DNA of 35,465 nt, taken from the NCBI GenBank assembly GCA_025357795.1, contig JANYLN010000006.1, forward strand, positions 1 to 35,465. Direction: 5' to 3'. This document shows positions 16,808 through 26,227 of the stretch, piece by piece. Source of the DNA: Planctomycetota bacterium (GTDB taxonomy: Bacteria > Planctomycetota > Phycisphaerae > UBA1845 > JANYLN01). Below the pieces are notes generated by a model. It made no database searches. It had not been told where the DNA came from and saw only the letters and a list, made by a program, of their open reading frames with translations. Numbering within the stretch: position 1 is the stretch's first letter; every line of letters begins with the position of its first letter. Position numbers and translations under genes: made by a program.

Positions 16808-17875
16808 GTGCCAGAGTACTACATGCTTTCGTCGACACAGAAGAAATGGCGTTTGTTCCGGACCTGGTCCAGTCGGTACCCCATCTGGTGCGCCTGGCAG
16901 GTGACGTATCGCTGCAATTTCCGCTGTGGGTTCTGCCACTACTGGAAGGACCCAGCCGGGCTGCTGCCCGAGCAGACGCTCGAGCAGGTGCGGATCGGCA
17001 GCCGGAAGCTGGCGAACATGGGGACTCTGATGGTTTCGATCGCCGGGGGGGAGCCGACGCTGCGGCCGGACCTGCCGGAGGTGGTCGGGGCGATCGCGGA
17101 GTACCACTTCCCGTTCCTGACGACCAACGGGTACAACGTCACGCCGGAGCTTGCTCACAGTTTGTTCGACGCGGGGCTGTGGGGGGCATCGATCTCGCTG
17201 GATCATGCCGAGCCGGCGCTACACGACATGCGACGGGGCACGAAGGAGGCATTCGCCCGGGCGGTGAACGCGCTGGACTGCTTTGCGAAGGCGCGGCGGT
17301 ACGACTGGCAGCGGGTGAACCTCATGTGCGTGCTGATGCACGACAACCTCGATGAGATCGAGAGGTTGATCCAGTTGGCGGCGGCGCACGACGCATACTT
17401 CATGGTGCAGCCCTACTGCACGCGGAAGACGGGGTCGGAGCAGTTCGTCTGCCAGGAGCCGCAGATCGGCCAGCGGCTGATGGCGCTGCGGGAGAAGTAC
17501 CCGAACTTCCTGTCGAACCCGGTGTTTCTGGGGCGTTTCGACGAAGCGATCCACAAGGGGATCCCGGGGTGCAAGGCGGGGCTGGCGTTCTTCAACATCG
17601 ACTCGACGGGGGATGTGGCGATCTGCGTCGAGCAGCGGAGCACGCCGGTGGGCAACCTGTACAAGCTGCCGATCCAGACGATCGTGCAGCGGCTGCACGA
17701 GGGGAGCCGGCAGAACAAGTGCACGGACTGCTGGTACAACTGCCGCGGCGAGGTCGAGGCGCTGTATCACCCGGTGGGGGTGCTGCGGTCGCTGCCGACG
17801 TTCCTGTTCGACCGGGGCCGGCCGCCGAAGATGATGCAGGGCCAGCCCGAGCCTGTAGCCGACGCGGCGGAGTGA
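16808..17875 (+). CDS. Radical SAM protein with C-terminal SPASM-like Cys region
   Basis: CAWQVTYRCNFRCGFCHYW (CxxxCxxC), TLMVSIAGGEPTLRPDLPEVV, DVAICVEQRSTPVGNL, NKCTDCWYNCRGEVEAL. Confidence 0.92.
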   Translation: MPEYYMLSSTQKKWRLFRTWSSRYPIWCAWQVTYRCNFRCGFCHYWKDPAGLLPEQTLEQVRIGSRKLANMGTLMVSIAGGEPTLRPDLPEVVGAIAEYHFPFLTTNGYNVTPELAHSLFDAGLWGASISLDHAEPALHDMRRGTKEAFARAVNALDCFAKARRYDWQRVNLMCVLMHDNLDEIERLIQLAAAHDAYFMVQPYCTRKTGSEQFVCQEPQIGQRLMALREKYPNFLSNPVFLGRFDEAIHKGIPGCKAGLAFFNIDSTGDVAICVEQRSTPVGNLYKLPIQTIVQRLHEGSRQNKCTDCWYNCRGEVEALYHPVGVLRSLPTFLFDRGRPPKMMQGQPEPVADAAE

Positions 17876-17880
17876 ATGCC

Positions 17881-19290
17881 GTGAACGCACTGGACATCAC
17901 CGGGCTGAACGGCTGGCTGGCGGCGCAGGGGTCGGGCGGGCGGATCGCGGTGAAACAGGTCGTGGTTGAGGAGGACCTGTTCGGGCGGCTGCCGGCGCTG
18001 TTGGCGTGGCAGAAGGCGGCGGAACGGCCTGTGGTGGTGGTGATGGACCACACGCCCATGCGGCGGGGCAGGGCGGACGCGAAGGGGGAGTTCCTGCGGA
18101 TCATCGGGGAGGCTGGCCGGGCGCAGGTGGTTCGGGTGGGGACGGCTGGGGAGCCGGCGCACGCGGAGCTGGCCATTGCGGAGGACCTGGCGAGGCAACT
18201 GCCTGCGGGGTGCCAGGTAATCAGCTTCGGGTCGGGGACGGTGACGGACCTGGCGAAGCATGCGCGGTTCCTGGCGGATCAGAATCGGCCCGAATCGGAG
18301 CGGCGGACGTTCGTCTGCATACCGACGGCGTGCACGGTGACGGCGTTCAGCAGTGCCTTGGCGGTGCTGGGCGTGGCTGGTGTGAAGCGGACCATTCCAT
18401 CGCAGAATCCCGACTATACGTGGGTGGACCTGGGCATGCTGGCGGAGGCGCCGTCGCCGCTGACGCGGGCGGGCGTGGGGGATCTGCTAACGCGGGGCGT
18501 TGCGTATGCGGACTGGTACTTGTCGAGTCTGCTGGGGATTGATGAGTCGTACAGCGATGTGCCGCGACGACTGCTGGCGGATCACGAGGCGCGGCTGCCT
18601 GCGATGGCGGTTGCGCTGGGGCGGGGGGAGCGCGGGGCGTTCCGCACGCTAATGGAGGCACTCCTGCTGGCGGGCTATGCGATGAGCGTCGTCGGGCAAA
18701 CCACGCCTATCTCGGGGTGGGAACATGTCATGAGCCACTACCTGGACCTGTGCAACGGGGCGCGGCACAAGCCACTCAACCTGCACGGGCTGCAGGTGGC
18801 GGCGGGGACGTTCGTGGCGACGAGGGCGTACAACGATTTTGTCGGCGGGGCCACGGCGGCGGAACTGGTGGCGGCGGCGGATGTGGACCTGGGGGAGCGG
18901 GCGGGGGCGCAGATTGGGAAGCATTTCGCGGCGGTGGACCCTGGGGGGGAGATCCGGGCGGAACTGCTGCGCGATTATCTGCCCAAGGCGGAGCGGTGGC
19001 GCGACGCGGCGACGCGGTTGCGGCGGCTAGCGGGGGACTGGTCCAGCGGACGGGTGCAGAAGGAACTGGCGGAGCGGTTAATGCCGCTGGAGCGGATGGA
19101 CGCGATCGCCATAGCGATGGATCTGCCCCGGTCGCTGCGCGAGATGGAGTCACTCCCCTGCCCTGCCGGGGCGGCGGAAACGGTGCGGTATTGCCATTTG
19201 GTGCGGCAGCGGTTTACGTTGGGGGACCTGCTGAGCGCGCTGGGGTGGTTGGGGACGCGGCGGGTTGATCGTTGGCTGGGAGCAGATTGA
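17881..19290 (+). CDS. Iron-containing alcohol dehydrogenase / sn-glycerol-1-phosphate dehydrogenase-like protein
   Basis: VISFGSGTVTDLAKHARFLA, FVCIPTACTVTAFSSALAVLGVAGVKRTIPSQNPDYTWVDLGMLAEAPSPLTRAGVGDLLTRGVAYADWYLS, GWEHVMSHYLD, KPLNLHGLQVAAGTF. GTG start 5 nt after the radical SAM stop. Confidence 0.82.
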   Translation: MNALDITGLNGWLAAQGSGGRIAVKQVVVEEDLFGRLPALLAWQKAAERPVVVVMDHTPMRRGRADAKGEFLRIIGEAGRAQVVRVGTAGEPAHAELAIAEDLARQLPAGCQVISFGSGTVTDLAKHARFLADQNRPESERRTFVCIPTACTVTAFSSALAVLGVAGVKRTIPSQNPDYTWVDLGMLAEAPSPLTRAGVGDLLTRGVAYADWYLSSLLGIDESYSDVPRRLLADHEARLPAMAVALGRGERGAFRTLMEALLLAGYAMSVVGQTTPISGWEHVMSHYLDLCNGARHKPLNLHGLQVAAGTFVATRAYNDFVGGATAAELVAAADVDLGERAGAQIGKHFAAVDPGGEIRAELLRDYLPKAERWRDAATRLRRLAGDWSSGRVQKELAERLMPLERMDAIAIAMDLPRSLREMESLPCPAGAAETVRYCHLVRQRFTLGDLLSALGWLGTRRVDRWLGAD

Positions 19291-19390
19291 GCCGCATGCG
19301 GCGTGGCGGGCGGATGAAGTCCTGGGTTACGATCAGGTGTCCGTCCGGGACAGTAGGGGCCAACGGCATTCCGTAACGGCAACAACACGC

Positions 19391-19406
19391 GGCTCGCAAG
19401 CGAGCC
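19391..19406. other. Intergenic tetraloop hairpin
   Basis: GGCTCG-CAAG-CGAGCC at 19391-19406; no T-tract, so not called a terminator. Confidence 0.35.
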
Positions 19407-19495
19407 GGCTAAATGGTCCGTCCACCTTGCTTCCATGGGTCATCGGGATCGGGAGATCTTGCACGCCTGCCAACGGCGCGGGCGTGGCAGCCGGC

Positions 19496-19528
19496 GTGGT
19501 CCTGCAACGGCGCAGGACCATGGCACCC
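19496..19528. repeat. Dispersed hairpin repeat family B, copy 2
   Basis: GGTCCTGC-AACGGC-GCAGGACC followed by ATGGCACCC, matching 14924-14955. Confidence 0.8.
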
Positions 19529-19582
19529 AATCCCTGACGCTACACATAAATGGAATCCCATCTAGAGCGAAGACGGCCACCA

Positions 19583-21301
19583 TCACTCCTGGGTGGCGGC
19601 GACCTCCGAGGGTTGCAGGCGGGCGTTCTGGCGGCGCAGGATTGAGGTCCAGGCGACGAAAACGAGTTCGGCGAGGACGTAGAGGCCGATCCAGATCTGG
19701 CCCCCGGCGGAGAAGCCGTAGGAGTGGAGGCCCTGGCCGAGTACGAAGTTCACGCCGTAGTAGGTCATTACAACCAATTGAAAACAGACGATCGAGGCGA
19801 CGGCGTCGCCGAAGGGGCCGAACCAGTTGATGCGGCGGCCGTGCAGGACGACCATGTAGCCCAGCAGCGTGATGAGAGACCAGGTTTCCTTGGGGTCCCA
19901 GCCCCAGGGGCGGCCCCAGGATTCGCTGGCCCAGATGGCGCCGAAGATGATCCCGGCGGTGAGGAACGCGCAGCCTGTCAGGATGATGGCGTAGAGGAGG
20001 CGGCCCAGTTGGGCGGTGGGTTCGCGATCCTGGGGTTTGAGGGCGAGCCGGACGGCTTGCACGTGTCCGAGGCCCATCGCCAGGGCGTAGGCGCTGTAGG
20101 CCATCATGATCGTCAGGACGTGGATGGTCAGCCAGGCGGTGTTGCGCAGGACCGGCTGGAGCGGTTCGGCGGCGGAATCGAGCGAGGAGACGTCGGCGAC
20201 GATCAGGATGGCGGTGGCAACGCCGGCGACGATCGGAAGGGCGGCCGCGATCCGCTGGCGATTCAGCAGCATGACGATGATGCCGATGATGGTCACGCCC
20301 CAGCCCATGAAGACCAGGGACTCGTACATCGTCGCCAGCGGGGCGTGACCGCTGAACTTCCAGCGCAGGACGATGCCGGTGGTCAGCAAGGCGAAGCCGT
20401 CTAACAGGAGCACCCAGGCGAGGCGGCGGACCCACTTGTTCGGCCAGGCCAGGGCGAGCAGTCCGACGGCCAGAGCCAGGAAGGTAGCGATCCAGCCTGC
20501 GCGGAACGGGCGCATCCAGTTGTAGATGAATTCCAGGGCGGTGGTGTCGCGGTTGGGCCAGCCGACGGCATTCAGGGCTGTCAGGGTCTTGTCGAGACCC
20601 TGGGCCGCGGCGATGAAGGCCTTGCGATCGCCTGCGAGGAAGGCGGCGTGCATGCTGTCCCAGGCGGCGCGGATGGGCTGCTGGGCCGCTTCGGGGAGGC
20701 CGGGCTGCGAGGCGATGTCGGCGACGGTGGACCAGGCTCCGTTTGGTTCCTTCATGGCGGGGACGATCCGCAGGCGAGCGGACTGGCCGAGTTCCTGGAA
20801 GATCGAGAGGCGCTGCCAGACCTGGGCGGCACTGCGCTGCAGGGGCGAGAGGGCGGCCTTGGCCATCGAGGCTTGCTGGGCCTCCATAACCAGTTGGTGC
20901 AGGGGCTGGTTGTTCAGGAGTTCGGCACAACTGAAGTGCTTACGGTCGGCGGAAATCGCCAGGTGTTTCTGCAGGTCGGGGTGGCCTACGAGGATGATCG
21001 GCTCGTTCTGCCAGGCGTCGTTCTGCCAGGTCCAGGCGAGCAGAAGGCCGGCGGGGTCGAGACCTTGCCAGTCGCGCTTGCCTGTGACTTCCCAGACGGT
21101 CTGGCGGGCGAGGGTGTCAACCGGCATGATGCGGCCTGCGTGCTGGACGGGCAGCAGGCGAAAGAGCATGAAGTTCACGGCGGTCCAGGCGGGGGTCGGC
21201 GGAGTCATGGGAGCCCCCCCCTGCCCTGCCGGGAGGGTTTGGGCCAGGGAGGCAGGCATGAACATCATCAGCGTCAGCAATGTAACCAGGTACTTATTCA
21301 T
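19583..21301 (-). CDS. ccsA: Cytochrome c biogenesis protein CcsA/ResC-like
   Basis: WGWDPKETWSLITLLGYMVVLHGRRINWFGPFGDAVASIVCFQLVVMTYYGVNFVLGQGLHSYGF (WWD-type heme-handling motif), TM-rich; long N-terminal periplasmic extension. Confidence 0.92.
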   Translation of the reverse strand: MNKYLVTLLTLMMFMPASLAQTLPAGQGGAPMTPPTPAWTAVNFMLFRLLPVQHAGRIMPVDTLARQTVWEVTGKRDWQGLDPAGLLLAWTWQNDAWQNEPIILVGHPDLQKHLAISADRKHFSCAELLNNQPLHQLVMEAQQASMAKAALSPLQRSAAQVWQRLSIFQELGQSARLRIVPAMKEPNGAWSTVADIASQPGLPEAAQQPIRAAWDSMHAAFLAGDRKAFIAAAQGLDKTLTALNAVGWPNRDTTALEFIYNWMRPFRAGWIATFLALAVGLLALAWPNKWVRRLAWVLLLDGFALLTTGIVLRWKFSGHAPLATMYESLVFMGWGVTIIGIIVMLLNRQRIAAALPIVAGVATAILIVADVSSLDSAAEPLQPVLRNTAWLTIHVLTIMMAYSAYALAMGLGHVQAVRLALKPQDREPTAQLGRLLYAIILTGCAFLTAGIIFGAIWASESWGRPWGWDPKETWSLITLLGYMVVLHGRRINWFGPFGDAVASIVCFQLVVMTYYGVNFVLGQGLHSYGFSAGGQIWIGLYVLAELVFVAWTSILRRQNARLQPSEVAATQE

Positions 21302-21391
21302 GGTCGGTCTCGATAATCGACGTTTGCTTCGCGTTTCCTATCCGGCAATACGATAACAACAACCCGACAACGGCCACGGATACCACCGGCC

Positions 21392-23197
21392 TTACTGGGA
21401 GGTCACCTTGCCTGGCGAGGGCTGGGCGGGCGAACCGTTGGTTGGCGGGGCCGGCCTTTTCGTCCCGGGGCGCTGCGGCACGAGCCGCTGGCACGACAGG
21501 ATGACCGTACCGGCGACCAGGAGCAAGGCCCCGGTGAACAGGATGGGCTTGCCGGGGTCCTTCGAGGCGGCCAGGACCGAGACCCGCTGGCGGTGCTGCG
21601 GGTCGATGGAGTAGCTGTTCTGGAAGAACGACCAGCCGCGGTACTGCAGGGGCCTGTTCATCTCGATCTGGACCTTGTGCTGCTCATGGCGCTGGGTGTC
21701 GATCAGGGTCACGCTGCTGCGGAACATCGCGGGCATCTGCGTGTTGGGGTAGTCCTCGACGTCGAAGCGGTCGAGGCGGATCGCAAAGGGCAGTTCGACC
21801 TCGTTGGCTTGCAGCATCAGGTCCAGTGTATCAGGGCCGAGGGTGAGGCTGGCGGGCTGCGCCCAGAGCAGCCAGGTCCGCTGCGGGGCGGTGTCGCCTG
21901 TGAGTTCCACCTGCACGGCCGGCTGGGGATCGCCCGGCTGGCCGGGCTGGCGGGGCACGATGACCGTGCTGGCCCGGGCGTGGGGGAGGAACTTGCGAGC
22001 GGTGAGGGTCATCGCCATCTTGCGGAGCGTGACGGGCTTGTCCAGGGGCAGGTCGATCTGCTGGGCGATTTCGCCGCCGTCCTGCTCGTAGATTGTAAGG
22101 GAGTTCTGGCGGGGGACGAGGGCGACGAGGGTCGCGGAACGGGGGTGCTCGAGGGCGACCTTGATGGGGCTTGCGGGGGTGTCCTTGTGCATCGCGCTCA
22201 TTTCGCCGATGTCGCCGAACTGGGCGAAGACGATGCGTGTCTGCCTGGTGTCGCCGGAGGCCAGTTCGAGCACGACGGCAGGGTTGGCCGGCTGGGTCGG
22301 GTCCTCGTAGAGTTTGTGTCCCTCGACGCGGGTGTGCTCGTAGTACTCGGTGACGCGCAGGGTGGTATGGCCGTCGCCTATGTCGATGGGGGCGGCCAGT
22401 GCCTGTTCGACGTCGATCTGGCGGGACTGGCCGTCGATGGTGACGACGACCGTGCCCTTGCCGACGGGGGCGGTCTGGGGGGAGAAGTCGCCAAACATTG
22501 CCAAGGTGAAGCCGGGCGTGCGGATCGACCAGCGGCCGGTGTCATCGGCCAGGAGCCATTGCTGCCCGGACTGGCCGGCGGCCTGGATTTCGAGCAGGAC
22601 GGCGGCGGGGTCCTGGGGCGAGCCGTCGATCACCTGGGCGCGCTCTTCGGCATCGGGCAGGTACTGCAGCAGTCGCAGGTGGTACTGGCGGCCGGGGAGA
22701 TCGAGGGCCGCGGGCGCCGCCGCGAGGTGCGGGGGTTGGCCGATGGGGATCTGGGCGGCGCGCTGCTGGCCGGGCGAGCCGGTCATGGCAGTGATGACCC
22801 AGTCGTCCAGGACGATGTGGTTGTCCTGGGTGCCCTGCTGCAGGGCGAGCCGGCCGTTGATACCGAAGCGGTTGGTCCCGAGGCAGCCGCCGAGGATCAC
22901 GAGGATTCCGGCGTGGGTGATCAGGAAGCCGATGTGCCGAGCCCGCCAGGGCCAGCGGGTCAGGGCGGCGGCGGCGACGTTGATCCCGAGCACGAGCAGG
23001 ACCAGGCTGAACCAGGCGGATCCGTAGACAAAGTGGCGGGCGGCGGCGGGGCTGACCTTGGATTCGATGATCGTCGCAATGGCCAGGACGACCGCCAGAG
23101 TGCCTAGGACGATCACCGCCAGCCGGAGCGAGCCGAGCGTTTGCAGCACTGCCTTTGCCTGCTTGGAAGTAGGAGCCATGAACGTCGCACGCCTCAT
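21392..23197 (-). CDS. resB: Cytochrome c biogenesis protein ResB/Ccs1-like
   Basis: LGSLRLAVIVLGTLAVVLAIATIIES...FVYGSAWFSLVLLVLGINVAAAALTRWPWRARHIGFLITHAGILVILGGCLG; MNRPLQYRGWSFFQNSYSIDP. Immediately upstream of ccsA. Confidence 0.9.
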   Translation of the reverse strand: MRRATFMAPTSKQAKAVLQTLGSLRLAVIVLGTLAVVLAIATIIESKVSPAAARHFVYGSAWFSLVLLVLGINVAAAALTRWPWRARHIGFLITHAGILVILGGCLGTNRFGINGRLALQQGTQDNHIVLDDWVITAMTGSPGQQRAAQIPIGQPPHLAAAPAALDLPGRQYHLRLLQYLPDAEERAQVIDGSPQDPAAVLLEIQAAGQSGQQWLLADDTGRWSIRTPGFTLAMFGDFSPQTAPVGKGTVVVTIDGQSRQIDVEQALAAPIDIGDGHTTLRVTEYYEHTRVEGHKLYEDPTQPANPAVVLELASGDTRQTRIVFAQFGDIGEMSAMHKDTPASPIKVALEHPRSATLVALVPRQNSLTIYEQDGGEIAQQIDLPLDKPVTLRKMAMTLTARKFLPHARASTVIVPRQPGQPGDPQPAVQVELTGDTAPQRTWLLWAQPASLTLGPDTLDLMLQANEVELPFAIRLDRFDVEDYPNTQMPAMFRSSVTLIDTQRHEQHKVQIEMNRPLQYRGWSFFQNSYSIDPQHRQRVSVLAASKDPGKPILFTGALLLVAGTVILSCQRLVPQRPGTKRPAPPTNGSPAQPSPGKVTSQ

Positions 23198-23392
23198 TTT
23201 TTACCAGACGGACTCGGTTGCCGGTCAGGACGTAACAAAGATTGTATGACCGTCGTACGAATTGTCGCCTGGGGGGCCATGGGAATCGAAAGCGATGGGG
23301 AAAGCAAGGGTAACGCCACGGCGGGACTCAGAGATGGGAGACGGCAAGTGGCAGGGCAGGACGGAGGGCCTGGTACGCCGCCATAGCCTGCT

Positions 23393-23511
23393 GCGCGGGG
23401 GCTTGTACACTTCACCCCCTTCAAGTCTATCGTGCGTTCGGGGCCGACCCCCTGCTGCGCCCCTCGTTACACTCGGGGCATCCGCAGGGGGCTTGTAACG
23501 GCAACCCGCGG
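23393..23511 (+). repeat. Dispersed intergenic repeat family C, copy 2
   Basis: Near-identical to 2470-2588 (GCTTGTACACTTCACCCCCTTCAAGTCTATCGTGCGTTCGGGGCCGACCCCCTGCTGCGCCCCTCGTTACACTCGGGGCATCCGCAGGGGGCTTGTAACGGCAACCCGCGG). Confidence 0.85.
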
Positions 23512-23590
23512 GTCCTGTCACGGACCCGGACACAGGGTCTGAACGACAGCGTTTGCCCGTGGCGGGCTTGGGTTGTATCGTGTCGGGCAT

Positions 23591-24862
23591 ATGGATAATC
23601 GATTCGACATTCTGATTCACGTACAGCCTTGGCAGGGGCTGTTGTACAACCCGGAACAGCTGCTGGACCTGGCGGTCGGGGAGTTGGGCGCGACGGGCAT
23701 CACCTTTTCGGTCAAGGCGGCGGAGAGCCAGGACGCGATCGCGCTGTCGCCTACCGGGGAGCTGCTGGCGATGCGGCTGGCCCCTGGGGCATTGTGGCAG
23801 CCCGATGCGGAGCAGTACGCCAGCACGCGGCTACGGCCGCAGACCAGCGCGACGCTCAAGAGCCGGCAGCCTGCGGGGCGCCTGGCAGAGGTGTGCCGGG
23901 ACCGCGGCCAGGCGTTTCGGCTACGGCTGAGCGTGTTGCGGGATGCAGGCTTTGCGGCGCGGCATCCGGAGGCGGTCAGCTGCAATGCGCTGTCGCTGCC
24001 GGGGCATTCCCTGTGCCCGTCGAACCCGGATGTGGTCGAACTGGTCCGCTGCCAACTGCTGGATCTGGCCGGGCAGTTCGAGCCGGCGGCGATCGAGATC
24101 GAGAACTTCACGAGGCCGAACCGCTACCGTGCGGCGGCGGGGACGGCGGCGTGCTGGCCGACGGCGCCGGGGGCCATCGAGTCAGGATTGCTGGCGCTGT
24201 GTTTTTGCCCGTCGTGCCAGCAGCAGGCGAACCTGGCGGGGCTGGACGCGGCGGCGGCGCTGCGGAGCGTGCAGGTGCGGCTGGGCCACTGGCTGCACGA
24301 CGAGAGGGTCTACGCCGGGACGATGAACAACCTGCTGGCGGATGATGCGATCCTGGCGGAGTACATCGCCCATCAGCGGCATGCCCTGCTGGCGTCGATC
24401 CAGTTGTGGGTTCGGGCGGTGCCGAAGGTATCGCTGGTGGTGGCGAAGGAGAAGACGGCGGTGCATCGGGGCACGGCGGGGGCATCGGGGACGGGAGGGG
24501 CCGGCTCCGAGCCGGACGCCATTGATCATCTGCCGCGCGGCGGCTCGCCTTGGAACCCGTCGTTCGAGGAACTGGCTGGGGTGGCGCCGCGGTTGACGCT
24601 GCTGATCGCGCCGAACGCCTCGGCGCATGCGTGCGAGTGCCCGCCGGAGGGCGAGGCGGGGTCGCGGGTGCCTTTGGAGGCGGCCATCGACGCGACGAGC
24701 CCGTCGTTTGCCAGCGGGCCGGACATTGTGCGGTGCCTGAGCGACATTGCCCGGAGCGGCGCGGCGGGGATCGAACTGGAGAGCGGCCTGCACGTGAGCC
24801 CGTCTCGCCGGGCGTTCATCCGGCAGGCGATCCGGGCGGCGCGGCGGGAGAGGAGTCCTTGA
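23591..24862 (+). CDS. Uncharacterised protein, possibly TIM-barrel glycoside-hydrolase-like
   Basis: MDNRFDILIHVQPWQGLLYNPEQ...; CPSNPDVVELVRCQLLDLAGQFEPAAIEIENF; LLALCFCPSCQQQANLAGLDAAAALRSVQVRLG. The layout resembles family-10-glycosylhydrolase-like hypotheticals. Alternative start 23573. Confidence 0.6.
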   Translation: MDNRFDILIHVQPWQGLLYNPEQLLDLAVGELGATGITFSVKAAESQDAIALSPTGELLAMRLAPGALWQPDAEQYASTRLRPQTSATLKSRQPAGRLAEVCRDRGQAFRLRLSVLRDAGFAARHPEAVSCNALSLPGHSLCPSNPDVVELVRCQLLDLAGQFEPAAIEIENFTRPNRYRAAAGTAACWPTAPGAIESGLLALCFCPSCQQQANLAGLDAAAALRSVQVRLGHWLHDERVYAGTMNNLLADDAILAEYIAHQRHALLASIQLWVRAVPKVSLVVAKEKTAVHRGTAGASGTGGAGSEPDAIDHLPRGGSPWNPSFEELAGVAPRLTLLIAPNASAHACECPPEGEAGSRVPLEAAIDATSPSFASGPDIVRCLSDIARSGAAGIELESGLHVSPSRRAFIRQAIRAARRERSP

Positions 24863-24885
24863 GGAACCTGCAGAGCGATAGCGGA

Positions 24886-26172
24886 ATGACTCCAACCCAC
24901 GATACAGCGAGTGAGGGCCGGCCGGAGCGGCGGCTTCCCTGCGAGACCTGCCAGAGCGACGTAGCTGGTGCGGCGGGCCAAGCCTGCCCGAACTGCGGGA
25001 CGGCGCTGCGGGGGGTTCGCCGCTGGCGGCGCACGCTGCTGGGGGTAGTGATCGGGCTGGCGTTGATGATCGTCGGAGGCGCGGGGCTGGTGTTGTACGC
25101 GTCATCGAACGGGATCCCCTGGTACGGGTACTACTCCAGTAATGAACTGCTGTCGATCATGAAGGACAAGCACAAGGGCAGCCCGCAGGTCCGCGCGGCA
25201 TGGGAGGAGCTGCGGCGGCGCGACAAGGAGTATCAGCTCAACCCGGCGGTGCGCTCCAGGCTGATCGACGCATGCCTGCAGGCGCAGGCGGCGGGGCCCA
25301 AGAGGCTGATCGGCGGGGAGACGGAATTCCTTGGGGAGAGTTACCTCAAGGAGCGGATGACGGCGGCGCAGAAGGATGCCTTTCTGCGGCACCTGGTGCA
25401 ACTGATGTTTCTCGTGCGGTCGCGGGTGCCGGCGGGCTACGAGGTACCCTTCGAGTTGGTCTACAAGGGCAACCTGCCGAACAAGCTGCAATTCCGCCTG
25501 GCGGATGTGAAGATCCTGGAACAGGACCGGACACTGGCGGAGTGGCCAGAGATGGTCTGCACTACTGACGGGAACCAGACGCTGCTGCGCCGCTTGCCTG
25601 CCCTGGCAGAGGGGGCGCACAAGGTGACGCTGCAGGGGACCGTCCAGGTGCGGATGTGGGGGCTGGGAGGCGACGGCCTGTTTGGCTACCAGGTCCGACA
25701 CGCGTGGCCTGTCAGCTTGCCGGCGGATCTGCAGGTCACGCCGCCGGGGGTGATGGGCGTGAGGGTGATCGGGGATGCCACGCTCAAGAGCCAGTTCACG
25801 CGAGGAATCCGGCCTGCGCACCTGGAATTCAGCAACTATCGTGTGGACTACAAGCCGGGCTACATTGATGGCGACCTGACGGCGCACATCGATCTGGGCA
25901 TCCTGCCGGTGGGGGTGGCGTTCGAGGTCTTCGCGCGCGTGGGCGGCAAGGAGCACCCGCTGGGCCTGCTGTGGCGGCAGCGGCACCAGGATCGTACGGC
26001 GCGCGAGGTGACGGGCCGGTACAGCGGGCCGCTCGTGCAGACGGTCCAGCTGGTGCTTCGGGGCGGTCCGGAGGCGGCCTGCGGTACGGTCGAGATGACG
26101 GAGGCGTGGCAGGGCGAGATCGTCTACGAGGATGTGCCGGTGCGAATGTTGCCGACCAGGATGCCGGACTGA
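24886..26172 (+). CDS. Zinc-ribbon, single-TM hypothetical protein
   Basis: LPCETCQSDVAGAAGQACPNCGTAL (paired Cys), TLLGVVIGLALMIVGGAGLVLYA TM, large extracytoplasmic region. Confidence 0.8.
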   Translation: MTPTHDTASEGRPERRLPCETCQSDVAGAAGQACPNCGTALRGVRRWRRTLLGVVIGLALMIVGGAGLVLYASSNGIPWYGYYSSNELLSIMKDKHKGSPQVRAAWEELRRRDKEYQLNPAVRSRLIDACLQAQAAGPKRLIGGETEFLGESYLKERMTAAQKDAFLRHLVQLMFLVRSRVPAGYEVPFELVYKGNLPNKLQFRLADVKILEQDRTLAEWPEMVCTTDGNQTLLRRLPALAEGAHKVTLQGTVQVRMWGLGGDGLFGYQVRHAWPVSLPADLQVTPPGVMGVRVIGDATLKSQFTRGIRPAHLEFSNYRVDYKPGYIDGDLTAHIDLGILPVGVAFEVFARVGGKEHPLGLLWRQRHQDRTAREVTGRYSGPLVQTVQLVLRGGPEAACGTVEMTEAWQGEIVYEDVPVRMLPTRMPD

Positions 26173-26227
26173 ATCCGGCGACGGGCGTGCGATCAGGGGG
26201 CGTCATGGGTCGGCGGAGATCCGTTGG

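Noticed and set aside
21593-23107. 504-aa plus-strand ORF
   Set aside because: Antisense to ResB; composition (Val/Gly/Asp-rich) is typical of reverse-strand GC-rich shadow ORFs.
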